Assembly (NCBI GenBank): GCA_963575745.1 | Contig: CAUYUJ010001408.1 | Span: 1 to 64,000, forward strand | DNA length: 64,000 nt | Direction: 5' to 3' | Source of the DNA: Prorocentrum cordatum | Taxonomy: Eukaryota; Sar; Dinophyceae; Prorocentrales; Prorocentraceae | Notes under the pieces: generated by a model | Told to the model about the DNA's origin: nothing | The model's database searches: none | What the model saw: the letters and a program-made list of their open reading frames with translations, nothing else | Program-made: the position numbers and the translations under genes | Shown: positions 1 through 10,600 of the stretch, piece after piece | Layout: each line of letters opens with the position of its first letter | How positions within the stretch are numbered: position 1 is the stretch's first letter

Positions 1-58
1 CTCCTCCTCCTCCTCCTCCTCCTCCTCCTCCTCCTCTCTCCTCCCTCCTCTCTCGTCT
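1..58. repeat. (CTC)n microsatellite at window edge
   Basis: A pyrimidine-only CTC triplet run, degrading into CT-rich sequence, begins at the first base, so its full length lies outside the window. Confidence 0.9.
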
Positions 59-302
59 TTCCTCCGTCCCTCTCTCCCTGCCTCTGCCGCTGGGCTTCGC
101 ATGGATGTGAATAACCCAAAAAGAAGAGACGTGTCTGCGCCTCCGTGGCCAGGTCGGGAGAGCGTTTCCGCAGCGATCCCGGGCCCCGTTGTGGGCCCAA
201 GCCAGGCCACTCGCGGGGGCGCCCGCGGGAGCCGCGCCTCGCGCGCGTGTCACCGCGCCTGGGCCCAGGCTTCTGCCCTTCTCTCTAAAGTCGGCGGGGC
301 CA

Positions 303-455
303 GGGCTAAGTCGGGCGTGTCGCGCTACAGGAGGAGCATTCAAAAATAATATAAAAGATCGTGGGACGATTCTCTCTGTTATTACTTTTGAATATGATGG
401 GATATGTGTTGAGCATTCTTATTTTTTCGTCCAAGGTCCGCCTGTAGGGGGACAT
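303..455. repeat. Foldback element family B, copy 1
   Basis: The left arm near 308-345 (cgggcgtgtcgcgctacagg then aggagcattcaaaa) is matched in inverted orientation by the right arm at 433-454 (cctgtagggggacatgcccg). The same arm pair recurs at 44203-44399 and 57674-57890, and single arms occur near 2735, 42527 and 43430. The enclosed 90 bp is not conserved by eye. Inverted ends in several copies suggest a non-autonomous foldback transposon; no coding capacity is seen. Confidence 0.6.
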
Positions 456-995
456 GCCCGACCGAAGGCCAGGGCGTGGCTGCGCGAAGGCGGTCGCTCC
501 TCGCGGGGCGCGCCCGTGCGGCCCATCTTGGGCGGGGGCGACCTGGAACAGGGGAACGAACTCTATGCACCGATGCTTTTTTCGGGCCGGACGACAGGGG
601 GGGATTGGGAAAGGGGGGGTTTCGGAATCTGCTGCATGCAGCTCGTTTCGGCCCCGCCGAGGGGCCCATTCTTCGATACATAGCCGCCTCCGGCGCCGGG
701 AGGCGCCGGGAAAATCAGCTACGTGAGCTGATTCTTAAACCCACCTTTTGCTATCCCCCCCTTTCGCCCGGCCCGATTTTTCCAGCCCTGCACTGGTACC
801 TGCACAGGAAAGCGGATCCTGGTATGTACGGGACCCTGGTGTATACATGTTTCGCTGTTCCCCCGGGAAGCGGAAACAACAAGTATGCACCGCACCACCC
901 CGACGCCGTCCCCGACCTTCAAGAAGTTTTGGAATTGAAAAACAGCCCGATACTGGTTCCTATACGTTCCAGTTTCCCATGGAAGAAGCAGTCTA

Positions 996-1265
996 GGCCT
1001 CCTCGATGGGGTCGGAGTAGATGGGGTCGGAGGATCGCGCCGCATCGCCGCTGCATCGGCGATGCATCGGCGATGCATCGGCGATGCATCGGCGATGCGG
1101 CTCGATGTGGGGCCCAATTCTCTCCACGCCGACGTCGCCGATGCATCGCCGACGTCGTCAGCGCATGGCCGATGCATTGCCCATGCATCGGCGATGCATC
1201 GCCGATGTATCGGCGATGCGGCGAGATACTCCGACCCCATCTACTCGGGCCCCATCTAGGAGGCC
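996..1265. mobile_element. Foldback element family A, copy 1
   Basis: Begins ggcctcctcgatggggtcgg and ends with the inverted counterpart (cccatctaggaggcc). Each arm carries two direct copies of an atggggtcgga motif. The core at about 1040-1220 is built from gcatcggcgatg units, themselves near-palindromic (gcgatgcatcgc). Four more copies lie at 31772, 37234, 47258 and 54270. Non-coding; ORFs through it are repeat translations. Confidence 0.8.
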
Positions 1266-1682
1266 ACTAAACAGGGGGGGGAGCTATGGCGTGACTGCGC
1301 GAAGGCGATCGCGCATCGCGGGGCGCGCTTGTGCGCGCAGTGTTGGGCGACCTGGGAGAAGCAGGCGATGACTTCACGTCGCGCACGTTTTAGAGGAAAA
1401 AGAACTATGCACATACACTGATTCTGGCCAGGCCCATCCTGCGCCCAGGATCGGTGCACACGCCCTCCTACCTTGGCCAGGAAGGCATGTGCACCGATCC
1501 TGGGTCAAGGATGGGCCTTGCCAGGATCGGTGCATGTGCACAGTTCTCTTCGCCCGACGTTTGTGCCACGCCTGTGCGGGTAGGTTTCGCGACTGGCCGG
1601 AGGAGAAAGACCGGGGGCAGAAAGAGAGGGTGCGGGCCTCCGGCCTGCGGTCAAGTTTGCGAGGCGCCCCCCGAAAACAAAG

Positions 1683-1879
1683 AAGGAGGGGGAGGAGGAG
1701 GAGGAGGAGGGGGAGGAGGAGGAGGAGGAGGGCGGAGGAGGAGGAGGAGGAGGAGGAGGAGGAGGAGGAGGAGGAGGAGGGGGAGGAGGAGGGAGGAGGA
1801 GGAGGAGGAGGAGGAGGAGGAGGAGGAGGAGGAGGGAGGAGGAGGAGGAGGAGGAGGGGGAGGAGGAGGGGGAGGAGGA
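1683..1879. repeat. (GGA)n array
   Basis: About 200 bp of purine-only GGA/GGAG repeat on the plus strand. It is open in several frames (poly-E, poly-G, poly-R, and poly-S/L/P on the other strand); these ORFs are artefacts. It is followed at 1884-1945 by a small cluster of inverted cttctcagaagg motifs that also occurs near 47930. Confidence 0.9.
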
Positions 1880-2344
1880 AACTTCTCAGAAGGCGCGAGG
1901 GCTCCTCAGAAGTCCCGCCGCCTTCTGAGGAGGCCTTCTCCTCTTCGCCTCCCCCCCTCGCTCGCTGCCGAGAGGAGGAGGGGAGGGAGGCGATCGCCCC
2001 GAGGATCTGGAGGGTGGTCAGTGGACGCCTTCCGATCCGTGGAGGGGCGCGCGGGCGTCCGTGGTCGGGCCCCTTGGTGCCCGCCGCGGCGCCGGCGCTG
2101 TGCAGTGGAAATCCGTGGAAGGGCACGCCGGCATCCTCGGCCAGACCTTGGCCAGCTCCGTTAGCCGACCCAGACCCTCTCGAGCCATGGCGATATCACG
2201 ACGGGCAGGCTTTCGCTCTTTTTTCTCTAACTTTTGGGGCCCTTGCTGGGCCTCCTGGACCGTCCAAAAGAAAGCTCGCCTCAAGAGTCTTCCCGGAGTC
2301 GACGTCGGGGGTCTGGCACCCGTGCTTCGTCGGCCAGTCCCTGG

Positions 2345-2580
2345 GTCATTTTTGTACCTCGTAGGGCGCTCAATTTGGAAGGTCCGAGGGCCTTGCCTTG
2401 GCATCGCTCGGACGTGTGCATTTTTCCTTCGGCGAGGACCATGGAGGAGCATCCTTGATCATTTGGCGAGAAAGCCACGCACGAAACCGAAAAAGACAGG
2501 GAGTGGACGTCCGAGCGATGGCGAGTTGCATCCTCACCTGGCGTCCTTCCTATCGGTTCTGACTGTGCAGCGAAGGCGCT
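2345..2580. repeat. Interspersed repeat, copy 1 (partner at 30400-30600)
   Basis: Shares long blocks with 30400-30600: a segment around tcgctcggacgtgtg, a segment around caaggagcatcc/ggagcatccttgatcat, then the block cacgaaaccgaaaaag, and gacgtccgagcgatgg. Order and spacing are preserved, so this is a dispersed element rather than simple sequence. No conserved ORF. Confidence 0.6.
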
Positions 2581-2839
2581 CTGGCAGTGACCAGTTTTAA
2601 TGTGCGCAAGAGGGACGTACACGCACATGAATCCACGTTGGCTTCGAAAGTGCGCATTGCGCGAACGCTCGTACCACGACGCCAGAGTTGCGGACTGGGG
2701 GGCTATATTCAAGTACGTGGCTTGGCGCGTACGTTCAAGTCTGGCGTGCCCCGCTACAGGAGGAATATTCAAAAGTAGTCCATGTATGCGAACGATGTTT
2801 CTACCATGTTAGATGTTTTTATGTTGTTTTTTGTTGTTT

Positions 2840-2928
2840 GTTTCTTTCTTTCTTTCTTTCTTTCTTTCTTTGTTTCTCTCTCTCTCTCTCTCTCTCCATA
2901 TATATATATATATATATATATATTAATG
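2840..2928. repeat. (TTTC)n - (TC)n - (TA)n compound microsatellite
   Basis: Three simple repeats sit end to end: TTTC at about 2840-2872, TC at 2876-2896 and TA at 2898-2922. A family-B-like right arm (ctgcctgcaggaggacatac) follows at about 2950-2970, and a left-arm-like segment (cgctacaggaggaatattc) precedes at 2750-2771, so the compound repeat may have grown inside a family-B element. Confidence 0.8.
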
Positions 2929-3189
2929 AAGCAATGGTTCCTCGAACATCTGCCTGCAGGAGGACATACCCCACCTGAGCGGACGTCCTCTGTGGGCTCC
3001 CCGATTTTGTGGGGCTCGGGGGGCGCTCTGGCGGTCGGGCGGTGCCGTCGACCTGCGCCTCGGGGCCCGCGTCGTGGCCGAGGCCTGCCGCGGCCGGAAG
3101 GCGAGGGCCCCTCGTGCCCTGGATCGTCGCTCCGCGGCCTCCTCCTGGCGAGGCTGTACGCAGGCCAGCCACAACTGGGGGAGCTGTGG

Positions 3190-3262
3190 TCCTCCTCCTC
3201 CTCCTCCTCCTCCTCCTCCTCCTCCTCCTCCTCCTCCTCCTCCTCCTCCTCCTCCTCCTCCA
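3190..3262. repeat. (TCC)n array
   Basis: About 24 uninterrupted TCC units. The flanks share an agctcccccagctgtggctgg-like segment in opposite orientation (cagccacaactgggggagct at 3165-3184 and agctcccccagctgtggctg at 3331-3350), so the array sits inside a foldback of about 185 bp. Confidence 0.85.
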
Positions 3263-3429
3263 CCCATCGATTTCGACACCCCTCTCGAGAGATCGTCGAT
3301 GCGATGGGTTCCCCCAGGGGGGTAAGGACCGCAGCTCCCCCAGCTGTGGCTGGTCGGGTACGCAGGGACGCTCGGGGAGCGAGCTGACCCCAGAGCCGCC
3401 CGCCCCGTTCGCCCGTTTTCCACTTTTTG

Positions 3430-3525
3430 GGGCCTCCAGGGCCTCCCTCGTCGCCACCGCTGGATTCGCCTCGAGATCCTGGTCAGAACGCACCCCGGGA
3501 GAGGTCCGGGGAGTAGCGGTCTCGG
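3430..3525. repeat. Foldback element family G, partial copy
   Basis: Carries the diagnostic blocks cctcgtcgccaccgctggat, ggtcagaacgcaccc, gagaggtccgggg and gtagcggtctcggtacc. The same ordered blocks occur at 45310-45460, split across 47230-47590, at 32255-32320 and at the end of the 48.6-50.8 kb array. Confidence 0.65.
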
Positions 3526-4102
3526 TACCTTTTGGTCTCCCCAGTTCCTGTTCTCCTTCGGTGTTTTCCTCTCCTCGTCCTCCTCTTTGCGTGGTGGCAC
3601 ACTTCGCTCTAGCGGCATCCCCGTGGAGGCCTCCCATCGCCAGCGCAGTCACCCTCTGCCCCGCCGCCGGCGAAAAAAGTGTGCAGAAGCGCAGGCGAGT
3701 ATCGGGTGCGGCGTTCCAGAAGGGGCCTCGCCTTCAAGGACCAAGGGGGTTGCGATCTCTTCCCCGGCGGAGGGTGGGCGGAGGGCGGCGGGAGTAAATC
3801 GAGGCCGCCGTCGCGGGCTGAAGCCGGCGGAAAGTTTGCGGAAGTTGATTGGGCGTTGCGTAATGGGGGATCCTAGATGGGGGGGTGGCGAGTGTGGTCT
3901 GAAAAGGTACCCAAACGGTACCTAAACGAGCCCCCATGGGGCTCTGGAGGGGCCCGAAAGGGGCACGAAAGGGGGCCTTTCCTGACCCCCCCATTTGTGA
4001 CCCCCACATTTAAGCCACGCCCAAGTTGACAAAAGTAACAGGTGCGCCCCCGAGAGATGGAAACATGTTTGGGTTCAGGGTTTCCGGAACCCGCCAGATG
4101 CA

Positions 4103-4285
4103 GTACAGTCGAAACCGATGGTGAGGATGGTCCACCTCCTCAAGGGTATTTTTTCATCCTTGCCTTTGCGGTCCATCCTTGACCACTCTCGATGGCCAGC
4201 CCCTCTCGAAAAGCCTCGACATGGGAGTAGTGACAAGGGCATGCCATTCTTAACGCGCACCCTTGCTATCAGTTTGGGCTGTATC
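4103..4285. repeat. Interspersed element family F, copy 1
   Basis: Starts tacagtcgaaaccgatgg and ends near ttgggctgta. It shares atccttgcctttgcggtcca-like and gatggccagcccctctcgaa blocks with 29424-29612, where the two ends are clearer inverted repeats (cagtcgaaac and gttttgactg). Non-coding. Confidence 0.6.
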
Positions 4286-5106
4286 TGCCATTGCCGATGT
4301 TGCAGCCTGCGCCCAAGAATCTGGCCGAGCATTTCCACGTGCGATTGTGCGTGAGCCTTCAGATGCATAGATTTGTGTTCTATGCTGGTGTCCATGCGCG
4401 CGGCCCCTTGCTGGTAACTGCTGTGGGGGGTTGGTGGGCGCCTCATGATGCGTGGAGCTACCAATGTCGAGCAATCGTGTGTGTGTACATGGGTATGGAC
4501 CATGGACATGTACGATCAAGTAAGGTTGTGGCGAGGAGCAGGAGGAGAGGAAGGAGGGAGGACGACGAGGAAACGTGCGGAACACTGAGGATGAGGAGGG
4601 GAGTAGAATAGGACAGGAGGAGGACAACGATTCTGATGATGAAGAGAAGGTAACCAATCAGGATGAGGGGGCTGGTCGCAGAGACGGGCGAGCGAGCGGC
4701 AGCATGTGCAGCAGGTGTAAAGCAGGACGACGACGGCCTTTTGTGGCTCGGCAGCCTTCCGCTTTGGTCTAGCCCGCGCGCCCGTCCCGTGACGCGCCCG
4801 AGCCTCCCCCCCAAGCCCGAGGCGCGGGGACGGGGTTGCCCCCGTAGTGCTGCTCCGAATTCGAAGAAGAACAACGTGAGCGACGCAGCAAAATGGAATC
4901 GTCTACGCCTGCGTTTGCGCGTACTCTGCCCGCGTAAGCTCGCGCGTAAGCGCCCGGCGTGCCGCCGCGGCGGCCCGCGTAAGCCACCGCGGAAGGTCTC
5001 GATGCCACCTGGTTCCACCGCTCGCGTGCACAAGTAGAACATTCCGGAGTTCCACGCGGACATCCGAAAGTGATGTGCCCTCTCCAAGGGGTGTCGGCAC
5101 ATCCTC

Positions 5107-5127
5107 CTGCTGCTGCTGCTGCTGCTC
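5107..5127 (+). repeat. Short (CTG)n run
   Basis: Seven CTG units. The nearby ORFs are short and unlike known proteins. Confidence 0.7.
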
Positions 5128-5859
5128 CGATTGCCACGGTATTCCCATCACCCCCCCCCCCGCCCATTCTGCTCTCCTGCTGTCGACGTCCTCCTCCCCT
5201 GACCTTCCAGGAGGGCTAAAAAATAGCACCCGACGTAAAAACCTATCCCAGAGCTATGTTACGTCTTGGTTTTAGGCTGTTTCGTCTCGTTTTTTAGGTT
5301 TTCAGGTTTCCAGTGCTAAAAAATAGCTCTCTGGAAGGTCAGGGTCATCCTCCTCATTCCGCTGGAGCGCTGAGTCAGGTTCTGCTGAGGGTCGTTCTGG
5401 GCTGCCATCTTTCGGGCACGACTCGGGCCCTCGCCACCGCCCCGCGCATCGACGCTTCGCCCGGGAGCCTCGGGGCTGCCCTCACGGCCCTTGCTGGCTC
5501 GCTCGCGAAGCGAGGGCTCTGCCCGCGAGACGGGGCCGCGGTGCCGAGCTCGGCCCCCGCCCCGCACGGAGGATCTCGTGGTGCCTCCTGCGTTTCTGCG
5601 TTTCTCGCTATGCAGCGTCTTGTCGCGCGCCCCGCGGGCGCGGAGCGCACTGCAGCGGCCCACCAGGGCCGTGCGGGCGCTCAGACTGCGGCCCCGGGAA
5701 CCCGGCCCCGAGGGAAAGGGGAGCCTGGGACCAGTAAATCAAAGAGAAGGGAGAGAGGGGCCGGGTTTCAGTAAAACAAAAAGATGAGGGCCCATCTGGG
5801 CCCTCGGCAGGCGCCGCGCGCGCCCGTGCCAGCTCAGCCAGCTCGGCCCGCAGCCAGGC

Positions 5860-6425
5860 CTCGGCCTCTTTGTGGGCGGTCGGCCTGTTGTGTGGCGGCT
5901 GGGCTCCCTTCGGCGCCTCGCGCTGAGCCCAGCCGCCAGGTCATCAGGTGGCTGGCCGCCTTCTCTGCGGCGGCCTCCACCCTTCGGCGCTCAGCGCTGT
6001 GGAAGCCCGCCGAGCCTCTGACTTCAGCGGCTCTGCAGCGCTGTCCTGGCCTCGGCCTCTTTGTGGGCGGTCGGCCTCTTGTGCGGCGGCTGGGCTCCCT
6101 TCGGCGCCTCGCGCTGAGCCCAGCCGCCACGTCATCAGGTGGATGGCTTCCTTCTCTGCGGCGGCCTCCACCCTTCGGCGCTCAGCGCTGTGGAGTCCGC
6201 CGAGCCTCTGACTTCAGCGGCTCTGCAGCACTCTCCTCGCCTAGCGGTCGGTCTCATGTACGGCGGCTGGGCTCCCTTCGGCGCCTCGCGCTGAGCCCAG
6301 CCGCCAGGTCATCAGGTGGATGGCCGCCTTCTCTGCGGCGGCCTCCACCCTTCGGCGCTCAGCGCTGTGGAGGCCTGCCGAGCCTCTGGATTCAGCGGCT
6401 CTGCAGCACTCTCCTCGCCTGCCAC
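5860..6425. repeat. Three tandem ~185-bp units with internal hairpins
   Basis: Three consecutive units (about 5868-6055, 6056-6240, 6241-6425). Each contains a strong hairpin with perfect 13-bp arms (ggcggctgggctc and gagcccagccgcc) around an 18-nt loop, and a second hairpin at gccgccttctctgcggcggc. The 322-aa ORF across the array (from 5784) reads the same repeated peptide and continues into unique sequence; it does not resemble a known protein. Confidence 0.8.
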
Positions 6426-6426
6426 G

Positions 6427-7643
6427 CGAGGGCCGTAGGTCATGACCCCCTGCTTTTGAGCTGCAGGAGGGTACTGATCTCGGATGTTATAGATGTCGTT
6501 GTATGGGGCTGCGTGCAGATGTGGAGCGAGTTGGCGAGGTCGTTGGGGATCGGGCTGTTGCTGGTGTTGTGTTGGTGGTGGGCTCCCAAGGCCTCCATGC
6601 ACCGACTTCAAGTGGGGGTCGTTACTGTCCCACCTCGTCCCGCTATGGCTAGGGGTCACGGTGCCCTCGGTGGGGGCGAACCCCAGGCCTGGCACTTGTC
6701 GTCGGAGTGGTGTGTCTCGGCTGTCCAGCTTCGCCCTCGGGCGATCGGGTAGCTCCTCCTTCTCCATGGGAATGGTGGGGGTGGCGAGCTAGGGCGGACC
6801 GCGGGGGCGCGGGTAGTGGCCGTCCTACCCCCCCCCCTGCCCCTCACCATCCCCGCTGGCGGGCGCGGGAATTACTCGTCCTTCCCCCCCAGCCCTTCGA
6901 GCCCGTCTCGAAGTTTGATCCTCACCAGGACAGCGTTGACTTGAAAGGAGTTGTAGGGGATCGTGTTGGGTATGCTGTCGATGTCGGTCGGTGATACGCT
7001 GACGGCCAATGGGCCGCCCGCTGCCAGCCAGCTGGCGCCATCCATACTGTAGATCTCCAGGAGCCGCCGCGGTACACATCAAAACGTGGCGACTTGTGCC
7101 TGGGGTGTTCCCTCGCATTCGGGGCTTCCCCAGGTCTTGCGTTCTAACGATAACCAAGGTTGGCGCCGCTGCCTGAGGTCTTCCCACGCATTCGGGGCTT
7201 CCTCAGGACTTAGGCAGCACGCCGTAATGCCTGCCCAGGGCCAGATGATCATAGTAAACAATGCCAATGTTAGGAAAGTCGATAAATCCAGCAAGTGCTC
7301 GAGGGGGGGGCACGCTCCGTCGCCATTGAGGGATCGTGCCCACCCGTATGGGCGCTACGGGTCCCCCCCCCTCGAGATGGCACGCAATCGTTGTCCAGGT
7401 CGCATCCGTACCAGTAACCCGTTAGCAACAGGGTTTGGGCCATGCCGTAGGTGCGCTGAGACTTCTGCAGCCAATCTGAAATGCTATGTATAAAATATTG
7501 TAATGCCAGCTGCCATCAGATCTGTAGCAAGCCGGTGGTCTGCGCCAAATTGCAGACCAGTGTTCCCTTGCGGGGCAAAAGTATATAATACTGGACGCTT
7601 GACTCGCCTGGCTGCACCAAATAAGCCGCCGCGGTGCCAATTG
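6427..7643. other. 3' flank / probable 3' UTR of the minus-strand LINE
   Basis: No convincing ORF. On the minus strand it directly follows the ORF2 stop. Contents: two related ~35-bp hairpin-forming segments at about 7102-7137 and 7172-7208, both with cgcattcggggcttcc, and a foldback at 7299-7375 with inverted ctcgaggggggg arms. No poly(A) or clear target-site duplication marks the 3' end. Confidence 0.4.
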
Positions 7644-10600
7644 CTAGCGCCGATGTTTGCCCCATGCCCTGTGACAATCATGGCCGATCTGGTCTGTCTC
7701 CATGTAGTAATCCAAGGGGGCGTAGAACCTGTGGTAGCAGTCGTCCGTTTCGGCCCACATTGCCTCTGCGTCAGCAAGCTGCCCCCAGTGGGCTGCGAAG
7801 GCGGTAGCCATTGCCTTACACAGCCTTGATGGATACTCTTTGAGGGGGGCGGTCCTCCAGCCGCCTTGGCCGTCTCGTCCGTAAACGCCGGCATGTCCCG
7901 CATGTCTGCATAGCTGTCCCCCAGGTACCGCCCTTAGCTCCTGTGCGAGTTCACCGAGGTGTGCCGCCATCAGACATGTTGGTTTTCTCGCGTCCTGCCC
8001 GAACTGGCACTGGTCTATGTAGTGCAGTTCGACGCCCGTCTGCTCCAGGAGCCAGAGCGTCTCTGCTCGCTGCCAGCTGCTGGGCGCTTGGGGGCACCAT
8101 GTGGCTGGGGCGGGATGCTCGAGTACGGCTGAGACGTTGTGCTGCAGGCCCGTGGTGATGAGTAGTAAAGCTGTCCTGTATAGCTCGTTGGCTAGTGCGA
8201 TCTGTTGATGCTCCACTTGGCTAGCTGCTTGTATGCCCCAGGGGGCTTCATGTGTACGTAGTGGTCGAGGTGCCTTCCCCTCGGCGGCATGCCAGCGCGA
8301 TGAGCACCACGTCTCGCAGGGCGGGCCTGCCACAATACCAAATATTTTGCCCTGTAGTATCGCTGCGCACCAAAAGTCGACGACGTCTGGCTTCGTCAGG
8401 TCTCCTTTGACGGGGTCTATCTGCACGTCGATCGATAGTACTACCAAGTTGCATTCCCGTATGTTCATCTCGAAGTGGTACTGGAAATCCTCGATTCGAC
8501 GTCTGCCCGAGAAAAGGTGCAGCAAGAACATAGCCGTGGTAACCATGGGCCTGCACGGTGAGAATACGATTGCAGGTGGTGTCGCTGTTTGGACGTCCGC
8601 TGCCGCAGGCGGGGCCGGCGAGAGTTGGAGCTGGTGCTGCTCTATGTAGTCGGCCAGCTTGAGCTGTATGACCTGTTGGGCGGGCACCAGCGCCTTTGTA
8701 GCTCCATGCCCCATTGCCTTCCTCGCCGCCACAGCTTCTCGTTCTTCTTCTCGGCGTTCGGCTGCCTCCTGCAAATCCATTGGGACCTCGATGGCTTGGA
8801 GGACCGCCAGGCACTTGGGGCACCTTCTCAGGTGCTTGAGTATGCGGGATCTCGTTATGAAGTTCTTCCCGCACCCAGGGCAGGTAGTCGAACGGGCAAG
8901 CAATTCGGGAAGGTCGTAGCCGATGTGTTCCATTGTGCGATGGCGCTTCCATGCTCCCCGAGTTTTTAATATCTTGCCACACTCATAGCATATGTAGCCA
9001 CAGTGCTGTGCGGGCGGCAGCCCCTCGAAGTTGGGCGTGGTCATTCCAAACTCTTGCGCAAGACGGTGTAGCTGCCTTTGCCAAACTCGATGTCGATATA
9101 TGTCGTGCTGCCATGCTTTGTACCTGAGCCACGCACGGGTGATCGTGGCTTGTGCGGCTCGCACGTGCTGTGTGCGTAGCCATCGCAGCAATCCCCTGAT
9201 GTCGCTGCCGATGTCCTCGTCGTCTAGTAGGAAACTTCTTATCCAGTCCAGATCTTCGACGATAAGAGCGTTCCAGGCCTTCTCGTCCTCCCAGAGTTCG
9301 TCGATGAGGCGGTGGAGGAAGGGCGTGTCTGCATGCGCCATCCTGGCCAGGTACATCAGGCGCCGTCGGCGCAGGTACATGTGGATCGGTACTTCGTCGC
9401 ACAGCAAGTATATTTCGTCATCCAAGGTATGTACATGTCCCGCGCTGTGTCGCTGTTGTCTTGCGGCGGCCCGCAGACTCGCCATGTGTCTGCTCTGCAG
9501 CATCTGCTTCTGCTGTACTGTAAGTGGCCCCCACACTTCGCAGTCGTAGGTCAGCTTGCTTTGCGCCAGCGCCGTGAGGTACAGCAGCTTGGCCTTGAGG
9601 TCGATGTGCGGTAGGCGGAAGATGGACTTCTTCAAGGGGCCCTCTGCGGATCTGTGGTCTATGATGCGTCTCATAAGGTTCGGCCCCTCCCCACCATCAC
9701 TCGTCACGATGTTGCCCAATGTGAGTCCCTGGGTCGTGACCTCCGCCGTTGACACTTCAGTGCTAGTTGGCGGTTGGCCATCCTCGCGCCGCAGCGTGAT
9801 GGGATTTGTCTTGAAAATCTTCGCCTTGATATGCTGCTTGGCGTGCCCATCGATATGCAGCAACGCTTTAGTCTTCTTGGGGTGTAGGTCATGCCCGAAG
9901 ATCTTGAGTCTCCTTGCAATGATGGACAATATGTCGAAGATGCTGCTCTCGATTTTCGTGTTGTCGTTAAGTACGCACAGGAATGTCGCATCGTCCATGA
10001 AGGATACTTCTGGCAGGGTCCCTTCCAGCCCTTGGAGCTGGCCTGACGTGACAATGGCTTGTTCGCCCGCTGGTGGTAGTTGTAGTAGGTACCCTCCTGC
10101 ATGTAGCTCCTGCTCCAGTGGGCCCAGAGCGTGCGCGAAGCTGATGTTGAAGATGAGGTCGGCCAGGCCGTTGCCTGGGCGTGTGCCCTTGCGGCTCTCC
10201 GCGCAAAGCTCTTCTCCCCGCGCTTGGAAGAATGTCGTGTCGTGTGCTTCCTCTAGCTGGAATCGCAGGTTCTCGTCTACATCGTTGAGTGCTAAGTAGC
10301 CTGGAGACGCTATCAGCTGCTGGATGGCCGGCATGAGCCATTCGGGTGGAGCGCCTCCTGCCATCACCTTTAGGAGCCAAGGCTTTTCCCCTTCCCGTCC
10401 CAGCACAAATTCTCGAATAACTGAATAAAAGGCCTGTCGTAGATCCAACAGGATGCCGACTGCGCTGAGACGTCTCCGCCTGCAGATCCTGAAAAACGCT
10501 TTGATAGTATGTGTAGAGTACGCGCCTGACTTCTTCGGGATTCCGCCGTGCTGGGTGACTCTCAGCAGGCTGCTGCAGACCCTCAACGTAGTTGCGCGGG

